Below, in pieces: positions 8,509-16,758 of a stretch of 64,000 nucleotides of DNA. A program made the position numbers and the translations under genes. The notes below the pieces were generated by a model. It did not search any database and had not been told where the DNA came from. It saw nothing but the letters and a program-made list of their open reading frames with translations. Within the stretch, counting starts at the first letter, position 1. Each line of letters begins with the position of its first letter. The stretch is from Streptomyces sp. Ru71 (GTDB taxonomy: Bacteria > Actinomycetota > Actinomycetes > Streptomycetales > Streptomycetaceae), in NCBI RefSeq assembly GCF_002920535.1, contig NZ_PQSS01000016.1, positions 56,911 through 120,910 on the forward strand, written 5' to 3'.

Positions 8509-9870
8509 ATGGACAAGCAGCAGGAGTTCGTGCTCCGGACGTTGGAGGAGCGCGACATCCGGTTCGTACGCCTGTGGTTCACGGACGTGCTGGGCTTCCT
8601 GAAGTCCGTTGCCGTGGCCCCGGCCGAACTGGAGCAGGCCTTCGACGAGGGCATCGGCTTCGACGGCTCCGCCATCGAGGGCTTCGCCCGCGTCTACGAG
8701 TCCGACATGATCGCCAAGCCGGACCCGTCCACCTTCCAGGTGCTGCCCTGGCGGGCCGAGGCCCCCGGCACCGCGCGCATGTTCTGCGACATCCTCATGC
8801 CGGACGGCTCCCCCTCCTTCGCCGACCCCCGGTACGTGCTCAAGCGCGCCCTGGCCCGCGCCTCCGACCTCGGCTTCACCTTCTACACGCACCCCGAGAT
8901 CGAGTTCTTCCTGCTGAAGGAGAAGCCGCTCGACGGCAGCCGCCCCACCCCGGCCGACAACTCCGGCTACTTCGACCACACCCCGACCAACGTCGGCATG
9001 GACTTCCGCCGCCAGGCGATCACCATGCTGGAGTCGATGGGCATCTCGGTGGAGTTCTCCCACCACGAGGGTGCCCCGGGCCAGCAGGAGATCGACCTGC
9101 GCTACGCCGACGCGCTGTCCACCGCCGACAACGTCATGACGTTCCGCCTGGTGATGAAGCAGGTGGCGCTGGAGCAGGGCGTGCAGGCCACGTTCATGCC
9201 GAAGCCGTTCTCCGAGCACCCGGGCAGCGGCATGCACACCCACCTGTCCCTCTTCGAGGGCGACCGCAACGCGTTCTACGAGTCGGGCGCCGAGTTCCAG
9301 CTCTCCAAGGTCGGCCGCTCCTTCATCGCGGGCCTGCTGCGGCACGCGGCGGAGATCTCGGCCGTCACCAACCAGTGGGTCAACTCCTACAAGCGCATCT
9401 GGGGCGGCTCCGAGCGCACCGCCGGCGCCGGCGGCGAGGCCCCGTCCTACATCTGCTGGGGCCACAACAACCGCTCGGCCCTGGTCCGCGTCCCGATGTA
9501 CAAGCCCGGCAAGACCGGCTCCGCGCGCGTGGAGGTCCGCTCCCTGGACTCCGGCGCCAACCCCTACCTGGCCTACGCCGTCCTGCTGGCGGCCGGCCTC
9601 AAGGGCATCGAGGAGGGCTACGAACTCCCGCCGGGCGCCGAGGACGACGTCTGGGCCCTGTCCAACGCCGAACGCCGCGCGATGGGCATCGAACCCCTCC
9701 CGCAGAACCTCGGCGAGGCCCTGACCCTCATGGAGAGCAGCGACCTGGTCGCCGAGACCCTGGGCGAGCACGTCTTCGACTTCTTCCTGCGCAACAAGCG
9801 CTCGGAGTGGGAGGAGTACCGCTCCGAGGTCACCGCGTTCGAGCTGCGGAAGAACCTGCCGGTGCTGTAG
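8509..9870 (+). CDS. glnA2: Glutamine-synthetase-like enzyme GlnA2 (gamma-glutamylpolyamine synthetase type)
   Basis: Near-full match, from memory, to S. coelicolor GlnA2 (SCO2241), reported to glutamylate polyamines rather than ammonium. The GS beta-grasp domain contains GFDGSAIEGFARVYESDM. Catalytic-domain motifs include EIEFFLL, GQQEIDLRYADAL, SGMHTHLSLF, the ATP-site RIWGGSERT and the Arg motif ARVEVRSLDSGANPYL. The ATG at 8509 (MDKQQEF) gives the family N-terminus; the ATG at 8494 adds five residues. The last 29 codons form the left att repeat of the integrated element, so the present C-terminus and TAG stop are probably element-derived. Confidence 0.93.
   Translation: MDKQQEFVLRTLEERDIRFVRLWFTDVLGFLKSVAVAPAELEQAFDEGIGFDGSAIEGFARVYESDMIAKPDPSTFQVLPWRAEAPGTARMFCDILMPDGSPSFADPRYVLKRALARASDLGFTFYTHPEIEFFLLKEKPLDGSRPTPADNSGYFDHTPTNVGMDFRRQAITMLESMGISVEFSHHEGAPGQQEIDLRYADALSTADNVMTFRLVMKQVALEQGVQATFMPKPFSEHPGSGMHTHLSLFEGDRNAFYESGAEFQLSKVGRSFIAGLLRHAAEISAVTNQWVNSYKRIWGGSERTAGAGGEAPSYICWGHNNRSALVRVPMYKPGKTGSARVEVRSLDSGANPYLAYAVLLAAGLKGIEEGYELPPGAEDDVWALSNAERRAMGIEPLPQNLGEALTLMESSDLVAETLGEHVFDFFLRNKRSEWEEYRSEVTAFELRKNLPVL
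9782..9868 (+). repeat. attL: left copy of the glnA2 3'-end repeat
   Basis: 87 bp matching 20780-20866 at 84 positions. The first 41 bp are identical, then come 19- and 24-bp identical blocks. Differences are TCC/AGC (Ser) and CTG/TTG (Leu), both silent. The stop codons also differ (TAG here, TGA at right). Crossover probably lies in the 41-bp block. Confidence 0.85.
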
Positions 9871-9905
9871 GGGCAGGTCAGAGCGGGTTCTCCGCTGATG
9901 CGGTG

Positions 9906-9940
9906 CATGGGGCTGACGGCTGCAAACCGTCGGCCCCATG
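9906..9940 (+). terminator. 14-bp hairpin downstream of glnA2
   Basis: A stem of 14 pairs (CATGGGGCTGACGG against 9927-9940, one G-T wobble) with a 7-base loop lies 36 bp after the glnA2 stop, inside element-derived DNA. It may act as the replacement terminator for glnA2. Confidence 0.6.
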
Positions 9941-9952
9941 GTGTCTCACTGG

Positions 9953-9977
9953 GTCTCTGGGCCGTCTCTGGGCCGTC
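9953..9977. repeat. Tandem GTCTCTGGGCC repeats, candidate integrase arm sites
   Basis: Two perfect tandem 11-bp copies (9953-9963, 9964-9974) followed by GTC, about 130 bp inside attL. Two related GGGCCGTC boxes lie about 105-125 bp inside attR, as expected for arm-type sites of one attP. Confidence 0.4.
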
Positions 9978-10327
9978 GCAGCGCCGAGACCTCAATCCTC
10001 AAGGTGTCCCTGCCTTTGCAGGGAGGCAACCCTGGCTAGTAATGCTTGGTCAGGTTCCTCCGTCGGTGGCGTGTCCCCTTCCGGAGGCCGTCGCTCGCGG
10101 GCGCGAGCTGCCGAGGGTCGCGTGGCCGTACGCCGCTCCGCGCGATCAGCGAACTACCGGTACTGCCGGATTAAGCGAGTCGTACTGTGTCGCCACTCGT
10201 CCGCTGGCCCACAAGATGCGCACATGCATTTCGAATGAGATCCTTTTATAGGGCCGCGCGGTCACCTGTATGCGGCGACCAGTCCGAATGTGCGGTTTTT
10301 TAAGGATTTCTGCGGGTTGGATCTGGC
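9978..10327. other. Gene-free left arm of element
   Basis: No credible gene; the short frames here have no ribosome site and no family resemblance. AT content rises around 10150-10310 and probably includes the promoter of the cargo gene that follows. Confidence 0.4.
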
Positions 10328-10882
10328 ATGGGAGACCCAGACGAAGAGAGCAACAGCAAGCGGCAGGGCAGAGGCGTCGCGATCGCCTCTGTCCTCGTCT
10401 CTCTCGCAGCTCTCGGTGTATCCGTAGGCTCTTATATCTCCCAAGATGACATTGGTGAGCGTCAAGTGAGAATTGCTGAGCAGCAGCAGCAATTGGAACA
10501 GCGATTGGGGCTGCCCAGAGTGTCATGGTTTCATAGGATTTATTCTGATAAGCGTGCTGACGAGCTGGTCGTCGAAAATCGTGAGGCACTAACGATCACG
10601 TCCGTCACCTTCAATGTATACAGTCGCAATGATCCAGACTCCCCCATAATTCAGAGAATTGAAATGCCTATCATTGCGGCATGTCAACGCGCTTGGGCCA
10701 CGATCCCTCAGGGGAAGCTGAAAGGTAGAGTTCTTTCACTGACTTTCCAAGATTCCACCGGGAAGTACTGGCGCTCCTTTCAGCAGAACCTGACACAAAC
10801 TCGGCCACCCGACTATTCTCACCTCGAAGATCACGGTACTCTCGACGTGGATATATTTGAGTCATCGAAAGCGATCTGCTAG
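10328..10882 (+). CDS. Single-pass membrane cargo protein, unknown function
   Basis: 184 residues, not recognised. A polar start (MGDPDEESNSKRQGRG) is followed by one membrane helix at about 17-38 (VAIASVLVSLAALGVSVGSYI), a short Gln-rich coiled segment (about 43-58, RIAEQQQQLEQRLG) and a strand-rich domain (about 60-184). Codon use is far less GC-biased than in the surroundings. The layout is like the other plus-strand cargo gene at 16126, a helix followed by a beta-rich domain. It lies between attL and int, where accessory genes collect. Confidence 0.7.
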   Translation: MGDPDEESNSKRQGRGVAIASVLVSLAALGVSVGSYISQDDIGERQVRIAEQQQQLEQRLGLPRVSWFHRIYSDKRADELVVENREALTITSVTFNVYSRNDPDSPIIQRIEMPIIAACQRAWATIPQGKLKGRVLSLTFQDSTGKYWRSFQQNLTQTRPPDYSHLEDHGTLDVDIFESSKAIC

Positions 10883-10978
10883 TCGTGCTCGCGGTAGTCG
10901 TGCTCAATGTGCCAGCTCAGGGATAGCTTGCACCATAGTGTTAGCTATCCCGGAAGCCGGGCTTTCCGCCTCCCGTCT

Positions 10979-12225
10979 CTACGCCGTCAGAGAAGGGGCA
11001 GCCGCCTGATACAGGCCGTCCACGGCCTTCCGTGCTCGTTCGTCGCTGCTCGGCATGAGGTGCGTGTAGACCCGGAGCGTGAACCCCGGATCACTGTGTC
11101 CGAGGTAGGTGCTCAGCGCCTTGACGTTCTCGCCGGCGTCCAGGAGGACCGAGGCGTAAAAGTGCCTGAGGGCATGCATGCCGTGTTCGCGGGCAGCCTG
11201 GTGCCGCTCTCCCGGCATCGGTGCTGGGATCACCCTAGCGGCCACGAGTGCCGGCTTCCATGCGCGGTCGTTGAAGTCGGTACGCCGAACCGCGCCCGCG
11301 CCGTCGAGGCGGGTGAACAGCAGCCGTTTCGTGACAGGCGGTCCGTCCACTCGAAGCCAGGGCAGGGTGATCTCTACGGGCGGGAATGCCTCCATGTGCT
11401 GCTTGAGGACATGTGCCACGCGGTCCGGCAAGGGTACGTCGCGGATCTTGTTCCGCTTTGGTAGGGCGAAGACGAGACCCTGCTTCGTCACCTTCACCTG
11501 GTTCGCGATGTGCAGCCATCCGCAGTCGAAGCCGATTTCATCGGCCGCCAACCCGAAGATCTCCCCTTGTCGGAGTCCGCATCCGCCTCCGAGGTCGACC
11601 GTGGCTCGGTAGCGCTCCGGTAGCGCCGCTCGTACGGCGAAGACACGTTCCGCGGTCCACGGCACAACGCGTCCACTCCCCGCAGCAGGCGGACGCACCC
11701 ATGGTGCGTGGCACGGGTTCTTCGACAGGTGCCCGTCGTCCACTGCCGCGTTGAGAACCGTCGACACGTTGTTGGAGATCACGCGCCGGTACGACACGCG
11801 GGGAGGGCCCGTTCCAGATCGCTGAGCCAATCACGGATGTGTTCCGGCTTGAACGAGCCGAGCGGTCGCGGTCCCAGGTAGGGGATGGCGTGGCCGCGAA
11901 TTGCGGACTCCACAGACTCGCGCGTCGTCACATCGGTGGTCTGTGTGTTCAGCCACTTCTCGGCGTACTGCCGGAAGGTCACTCGGCTCGCGGCCGGGTC
12001 TACGTACTGCCCCCGAGACATATCCGCCTCGATGTGCGCGAGCCATTGATCGGCCAGTCGCTTCTGTCCGTCGGGGAATGACTTGCTCTTCTCGGTTCCG
12101 TCCGGGCCGATGTAGCGGGCCCGGTAGCGCATTCCGGTGCCGTATCGGTCCGTGCGGACGCGGCGGGGCTTGCCGGCGGCGTCGGGTTCGGTCTTGGACC
12201 ACCGGTCTTGGATGTGTCCTGCCAT
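10979..12225 (-). pseudogene. int: Tyrosine recombinase (integrase), frameshifted
   Basis: Two frames make one integrase. 12225-11779 encodes the arm-binding and core-binding parts (RYRARYIGPDGTEKSKSF, HIRDWLSDLER). 11830-10979 encodes the catalytic domain with Arg in CGLRQGEIFGL, HALRHFYAS, LGHSDPG and the Tyr in RVYTHLM. The break is at the four-G run 11800-11803: one added base restores a continuous 415-residue frame. All catalytic residues remain, so the lesion is recent or is a sequencing error. The N-terminal ATG has GAGAGGA upstream. A hairpin separates it from xis. Confidence 0.85.
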
Positions 12226-12248
12226 CAGGCAGTAGTCCTCTCGACATG

Positions 12249-12284
12249 CGGCAGGGAGAGCCGCATGGGCGGCTCTCCCTGCCG
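12249..12284 (-). terminator. Perfect 16-bp hairpin between xis and int
   Basis: A perfect 16-bp stem (CGGCAGGGAGAGCCGC paired with 12269-12284) and a 4-base loop lie between the xis stop and the int start. It may limit transcription from xis into int. Confidence 0.65.
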
Positions 12285-12300
12285 TGTGGTGGGTGTTCGT

Positions 12301-12539
12301 TTAGGCGGCGATCTCGGCCTGCTTGCGCTGGTCGACGTAGGCCCGCACGTCGGCGGGGTCGTAGCGCAGGTGCCTGCCGATCCGGAAGCCGCGCGGGCCG
12401 GTGCGCTTCTTGCGCCACTGGTAGACGGTCTCCAGTGGGTACCTCGAACATCTCAGGCAATGTCGTCGGGGGTGAGATACGGGTCCGGGAGGCCGTTTCG
12501 GAGGGTGGCGCGGGGGTCGGGATCTGTCGGCGTTGCCAT
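12301..12539 (-). pseudogene. xis: Excisionase-like HTH protein (Xis), double frameshift
   Basis: The start MATPTDPDPRATLRNG at 12539 runs to a premature TGA. Homology then continues as EMFEVP in a second frame and as LETVYQWRKKRTGPRGFRI in a third. Removing one base near 12455 and one from the GGG at 12437-12439 gives a continuous 78-residue MerR/Xis-like winged helix (DNA-binding part about 23-65) of the kind found upstream of int in AICEs. With two insertions 16-18 bp apart it cannot make full-length protein as written. Confidence 0.8.
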
Positions 12540-12591
12540 AGGGACTCCAAGTGGGGAGGGCATGGCCGCGTCTGTCCGAGGTGGGGATTAC

Positions 12592-12801
12592 TGCGTCACC
12601 CGCGTCATCTGCGTCATTCACGCTCCTGACCTGCGGTTTGGAGGTGACGCAGAGTCTGGAGGGTGCGTCATCAGTGACGCAGACCTTCGTCATCGGGGTG
12701 ACGCAGGTGACGCGGGGTGACGCAGATATGAGCCGTCTGCGTCACCACCTTTTCAGCAGGTCACAAGCCGTTTTCGGGGTGTGGGTGACGCAGGTGACGC
12801 A
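12592..12801. repeat. GTGACGCA iteron cluster, candidate element origin
   Basis: About eleven copies of GTGACGCA or its complement TGCGTCAC within one mismatch: 12592, 12601, 12610, 12644, 12664, 12674, 12698, 12707, 12717, 12738, 12785 and 12794 (starts). Both orientations occur. They fill the gap between the replication ATPase and xis. Spacing is often 9-11 bp, so many boxes lie on one helix face. Either the element's replication origin or a regulator array for the xis-int promoter. Confidence 0.65.
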
Positions 12802-12981
12802 CCGTCTCTCTACTTCGGACAAGAAGGGGCTGGTGCCTGTTGTATTGCGCGGCTCAGAGAATGAAGAACGGGCCGCTTCGCGGCGCGACCATCGCTGGGC
12901 GGCTCCGCCGCCGAACAGCAAGAGGAGCACGCGGGGGCGGGGTGCTCCTCTTGCTTGTGTGGTGGTCGTAGTGCCGCGCGG
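12802..12981. other. Gene-free stretch after the ATPase gene
   Basis: No gene supported. An imperfect inverted repeat of CAAGAGGAGCA type (12917-12957) lies just beyond the ATPase stop and could be its terminator. Confidence 0.35.
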
Positions 12982-14460
12982 TCAGAAAGCCGCTTCCTGC
13001 TCGGGTGGGGGCGGCCCGTCGGCCGATCGCGCGATCTCGATGAAGCGGGACGTCTTGGTGCGCCCCCACTCGATGAGGACGCCCCGGGCGGCGAGGGTGG
13101 GCTGAAGGCGCTTGAGGCGGTCCGAGAGCACCTTGCCGGTGGTCGGCCAGCCCTTGGGCAGGGGACGGCACTCCTCGCCGCTGTAGAGGCTACTGAGGCA
13201 GTGCAGCCATTCGGCGGAGGTCATCCGCTGCTCGGCGCCCGGATCGATGCCGGCGGCGTGCTTCAGCACGGTCTGTGCGAGCAGGTCGCCTTCGATGACG
13301 TCGTCGTTGAGGTCGTCGAGGCTGGCCCGGTAGGCGGCGAGCGACCCGAACCCGGTGGCCGCGTCGAGTTGCGCGCACAGGTGGGCGAAGTCGGCCATGC
13401 GCAGGTCGGTCGGGATGTCCGCCTGTGCTGCGCGGACCTTGACCGTGAGGTCGAGCAGGGAGCCGAGGATGACCGGCAACGCCTCGGCGTACTCGGCCCA
13501 CAGTTCCGCCTCCGTGCGCCGGACCTTGGGCCGCTCCAGCCGCAGGGGCAGGAGCCGTTCGGCCAGGTCCGGTCGGATCACGCCCACGTCGATGCCCGTG
13601 AGGAGCAGGGGGCGGCGGTAGCGGGCGCGGAAGACGTCGCCGTCGGTGAAAAGGGCGCGCTTGACGTTCTCGGCGCCGGTGACGATGCAGCACATGGCGT
13701 CGGACAGGTCGGGGGTCATGTGGGAGAGGTTGTCCAGGGCGGTGACCCATCCGGCGGCAACGGCCGCGATCAGGTTCTCCTCATCCTTCGGAGCGCGGCG
13801 CAGGTCCCCGCTCATGCCCTCGACGACGCGCACGAGCATCCGGCCGCCGGTGGACTTTCCCGCGCCCTGCGGCCCGGTGAGGAACGGCGCGGGGACGGGC
13901 ACGGACGGCTCCAGGCAGCCGATGCGCCAGGCGATGGCCAGGCACTCGGTTTCCGCCGTGGCGAAGTTGCACAGCCTGAGCAGGAGGTCGATGCCCTTGC
14001 CGTTGGTGTCCTTGGCCGGCAGCGGCAACTCCCCGGTGAGCTGGGTACGCCGCCAGCACACCTCACGCGGGTCGGGGACGGCGATGTCCCAGCCGCTGGG
14101 GTGGATGCGGACGGACTGCCCGTCGTCTCGGCCCAGATCCAGCCAGGTCCCCCCGTCGAATCCGGGGGCGACGCGGATGTGCACGGGCTGCACGTCCTCG
14201 GTCAGCGCGAGTGCTTCGATCAAGTCCAATGCCTCTTTGAGGGCGGTGCCGTTGAAGACGCCGACTCCGTCGCGGAAGAGGCCGACCATGAGTTCCTGGC
14301 GGTGACTTCCCGTGGTGCCCTGGGAGCGGATCGGGCGGGCCACGGGGTGTCCGTTCTTCTGCGCGTACACGGTGCCGTCGGCGGTCCGGAAGTACCGGAA
14401 GTGGGATTGGGCGTAGTCGGTGATGATCTGGCGGGCGGGGTTCTTGTCGTCGTCCGTCAT
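12982..14460 (-). CDS. P-loop ATPase, replication partner of the prim-pol
   Basis: About 492 residues from MTDDDKNPARQI. Walker A is GPQGAGKSTGG (about 190-200) and the Walker B-like segment is WVTALDNLSHM. Such ATPases sit directly downstream of prim-pol genes in actinomycete elements and are presumed helicase or initiator partners. Its ATG lies two bases after the stop of the prim-pol frame, so the two are coupled. The extended frame to 14715 is rejected as out-of-frame prim-pol sequence. No frameshift is apparent. The helicase role is inference; the ATPase call is firm. Confidence 0.8.
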   Translation of the reverse strand: MTDDDKNPARQIITDYAQSHFRYFRTADGTVYAQKNGHPVARPIRSQGTTGSHRQELMVGLFRDGVGVFNGTALKEALDLIEALALTEDVQPVHIRVAPGFDGGTWLDLGRDDGQSVRIHPSGWDIAVPDPREVCWRRTQLTGELPLPAKDTNGKGIDLLLRLCNFATAETECLAIAWRIGCLEPSVPVPAPFLTGPQGAGKSTGGRMLVRVVEGMSGDLRRAPKDEENLIAAVAAGWVTALDNLSHMTPDLSDAMCCIVTGAENVKRALFTDGDVFRARYRRPLLLTGIDVGVIRPDLAERLLPLRLERPKVRRTEAELWAEYAEALPVILGSLLDLTVKVRAAQADIPTDLRMADFAHLCAQLDAATGFGSLAAYRASLDDLNDDVIEGDLLAQTVLKHAAGIDPGAEQRMTSAEWLHCLSSLYSGEECRPLPKGWPTTGKVLSDRLKRLQPTLAARGVLIEWGRTKTSRFIEIARSADGPPPPEQEAAF

Positions 14461-14462
14461 GC

Positions 14463-15319
14463 TCACAGTCCCAACGTCGTACGGGCGTTTGCCCACGCCT
14501 CGGTGCAGTGCCGCAGGGTCTCGCCCTTGGTCTGCGCGGCGGTGAACAGCCGCCCGATGTGAGCGTCGGTGAGGCAGCCACACCGCCCGTGCCTGGACAA
14601 CACAGCCAGGAACGTCCGGTACACCGTGGCGTGTACTCCGCTGCGCGCCTCTGTGATGCGCTGCTGTGCCATGGCGATACCCCGCTCCAGGTAGGCGGGG
14701 GCCCGGTGCGGGCACGCCCCGCCCCCCGCCCCCCCGCCGGCGCGGGCACGGTGACGGATGGCGGTGCCGGCCGGGCCGGGGAGGGCGCCTTGACGGCCAG
14801 AGCGCGGACCGCGTCCGGCAACTCGGCCATGGCGCCGGTGCCGGGGCCGAGGTAGCGGGCGTAGGCCATGGTGGACTTGATGTCGACGCCGGGCCGGGCC
14901 CCGTTGTGGGAGGTCATGGTGCCCCGGTAGATCCAGTGCTCACCGCGCGTCGTCGCCACCGTCCGGGTGGCGACCAGGGCGGTGCGGGCCCAGGCGAGGG
15001 CGTCCGCGTCGTCCAGGTCCACGACGGTCAGCCCGGCGCCGCCCGGGTGGTAGCCGACGCACACCGCCTGCCGCCACGCCGCCAGCCACGGGGGCGAGGC
15101 GATGACGGCCGGGTCGGTGGTGGCGGCGGCCCAGGCGTGGCAGACGCCGGGGCACCGGCAGGGGCCGGGGATCTTCATGTTCGGCCGGCCGCCGCACGCG
15201 TTGTCCGCGCACGAGGGGCAGTTACCGAACGGCACCTTGCCCCGGCGCAGGGGCAGCACCGGCACCCCGGACGCCGCCAGGCTCAGCGCGGTCTGCATAA
15301 GGTCTGGGGCTGTGGTCAT
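14463..15319 (-). pseudogene. Bifunctional primase-polymerase (RepPP type), frameshifted
   Basis: The frame from 15319 (MTTAPDLMQTAL) shows the prim-pol signature: LPLRRGKVPFGNCPSC, a Cys/His-rich zinc insertion (CRCPGVCHAW), the catalytic VVDLDDADAL and GEHWIYRG. The frame then breaks in GC-rich runs at 14717-14735 (4, 6 and 7 C's). The C-terminal part continues in another frame as AYLERGIAMAQQRITEA through ANARTTLGL, ending at 14463. One added base gives about 285 residues. The ATG overlaps the methyltransferase stop (ATGA). Known RepPP proteins drive AICE replication. Confidence 0.78.
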
Positions 15320-16047
15320 GCCGCCACCTCCCACGCGGGCGCGAGAGCTGCGATTGCGGCGCGGCCGATGTGCTCGCTGTAGGCGGGCGGGATGGCCTCC
15401 GTCAGTTCCTCGCGCACGTCGGTCCAGTCGACGTCCATGGCCGCTTGCAGCTCCGGGACGGTGGGCTTGCCGCCGCCGTTGCCGTAGGCGGCGACGTAGG
15501 GCCTGTCGTAGAAGCGGCCATGCCGCCAGCCACGCACGCGGCCCCGGTGCGGCACGTGCGGGGGCCGGTCGATGCTCCAGCCGCCCAACTCGAAGTTGCG
15601 GTGCCGGATCACCCCCAGCCCGAACATCTCCCCACACAGGGTCAGGTCCTTACGGATCTCCGCCCGGCCGTTCGGCTGCTCGATCACGTACGGGAGGCCG
15701 GTGGCGTCCAGCAGCTCACGAGTGGGCGCCACGAGATCGACGTGCGTGCCGCCCCAACCCTGCGACCGGTTCGTGCCCACCGTCAGGGAGCACTGGTCCT
15801 GGCACGGCGGGGAGGCGTGGACGAACGCGTACCGGCGGATCTCCCCGGTGGTGATCAGGCGGGCGAGGTAGGCGAGCGCGTCGCCCCGGTGGTACAGGAA
15901 GGGGTAGTTGGGCCGGTCGGCGATGTCGCAGCCGTGCACGGCGAATCCGGCACGGGCGTATCCCATGGCGGCGCCGCCGGCGCAGGAGAACAGGTCCAGC
16001 AGTAACGGTCGGATGACGTCTCGCCGGACGTCAGTCGGATGAGTCAT
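15316..16047 (-). CDS. DNA (cytosine-5) methyltransferase
   Basis: 243 residues, compact. Motif I is LDLFSCAGGAAMGY with DIADRP as the next AdoMet motif. Motif IV with the catalytic Cys is SPPCQDQ, followed by YVIEQPNG (motif VI variant), RHRNFEL (motif VIII) and a C-terminal motif X-like EAIPPAYSEHIGRA. The target-recognition region is very short, typical of phage and plasmid orphan enzymes. Translationally coupled to the prim-pol (overlapping ATGA). No restriction partner of the usual kind is adjacent. It may shield the element from host restriction or mark its origin. Confidence 0.88.
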   Translation of the reverse strand: MTHPTDVRRDVIRPLLLDLFSCAGGAAMGYARAGFAVHGCDIADRPNYPFLYHRGDALAYLARLITTGEIRRYAFVHASPPCQDQCSLTVGTNRSQGWGGTHVDLVAPTRELLDATGLPYVIEQPNGRAEIRKDLTLCGEMFGLGVIRHRNFELGGWSIDRPPHVPHRGRVRGWRHGRFYDRPYVAAYGNGGGKPTVPELQAAMDVDWTDVREELTEAIPPAYSEHIGRAAIAALAPAWEVAA

Positions 16048-16083
16048 CCTGGTGTCTCCAGATCCTGAGATGGGCTGGGTGAC

Positions 16084-16124
16084 CGAGGCGACCCCACGTC
16101 ATTGCCGTGAGGGGGGTCGCCTCG
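16084..16124. terminator. 12-bp inverted repeat between methyltransferase and cargo gene
   Basis: Perfect 12-bp arms (CGAGGCGACCCC and complement, 17-base loop) lie between two divergent genes. It could be a regulator site or insulator rather than a terminator. Confidence 0.45.
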
Positions 16125-16125
16125 T

Positions 16126-16728
16126 GTGTCTTTGAGGTTCGTGCGTCCTGCTCATGTGCTGCCTCAGAAGGCGCTCAAGTTCCGTTTCGAAGGCCGGGAG
16201 AGGTCGTATAAGTGGAGCGTGAGCGGACTTGATTGGGGAACTGTCCCCGCCTGGTTCAGTGCGATTGGCACGAGCGGATCGCTTCTTCTTGGCTTTTTCA
16301 TCCTGCTTCGAGATCGCAGGAAGGAGGAGCGGCAAGAGGCTCAGAAAGTAGTGACGCACTTTCACGGGGACGCGGAAGAGAACGCTATTAGAGTCCATCT
16401 CCTGAACACGGCGGATCGTCCAGTCTTGTATCCGGAGGTAGTGACCACTGGTCCGGAGGAGCAACTGTTCGAATCAGTCAGGGTTGATGCCGGTGAGGAA
16501 GTGGACGTCCTTGTGCCTCGATACGCAGGTGGCGTCCGAAACCGTCCTATTGCGGTGCGCTTTTTCGACGCTGATGGCTATCAGTGGGTTCGCGATCTAC
16601 GTTCCGGTGATGTCTTCCGACGCAAGAGGCTGAGGCGTGGAGACCCGAATGTTCGTCTGTTGCTGCGACCGCATTTCTGGACGCAGTGGCTTGCTTACCT
16701 TCTCCAGAGGCGCAGGCTGCGGCGGTAA
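16126..16728 (+). CDS. Single-pass membrane cargo protein, unknown function
   Basis: 200 residues if read from the GTG at 16126, not recognised. A membrane helix (VPAWFSAIGTSGSLLLGFFILL) precedes basic RDRRKEERQEAQ and a strand-rich domain (about 75-200) ending in basic residues. A GTG at 16219 would start just before the helix (MSGLDWGTVP) and is plausible because 16126 touches a hairpin; neither has a good ribosome site. Lower GC than the backbone. It lies on the opposite strand, splitting spd from the methyltransferase, so it looks like an inserted cargo gene. Confidence 0.65.
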   Translation: MSLRFVRPAHVLPQKALKFRFEGRERSYKWSVSGLDWGTVPAWFSAIGTSGSLLLGFFILLRDRRKEERQEAQKVVTHFHGDAEENAIRVHLLNTADRPVLYPEVVTTGPEEQLFESVRVDAGEEVDVLVPRYAGGVRNRPIAVRFFDADGYQWVRDLRSGDVFRRKRLRRGDPNVRLLLRPHFWTQWLAYLLQRRRLRR

Positions 16729-16758
16729 CCGGCGAGAAAGTTCATGCCATGCGGCATG

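Noticed and set aside
8281..9939. 552-residue minus-strand frame over glnA2
   Set aside because: Antisense shadow; no ribosome site or domain.
9899..9945. Possible tRNA remnant at attL
   Set aside because: The hairpin looked tempting because AICEs use tRNA genes, but there is no T-loop GGTTCGA or acceptor pairing; the true repeat is in glnA2.
12592..12801. CRISPR array
   Set aside because: Repeats are only 8 bp, in both orientations, without uniform spacers.
16048..16125. Riboswitch upstream of the methyltransferase
   Set aside because: Only one simple inverted repeat is visible, with no conserved aptamer elements.
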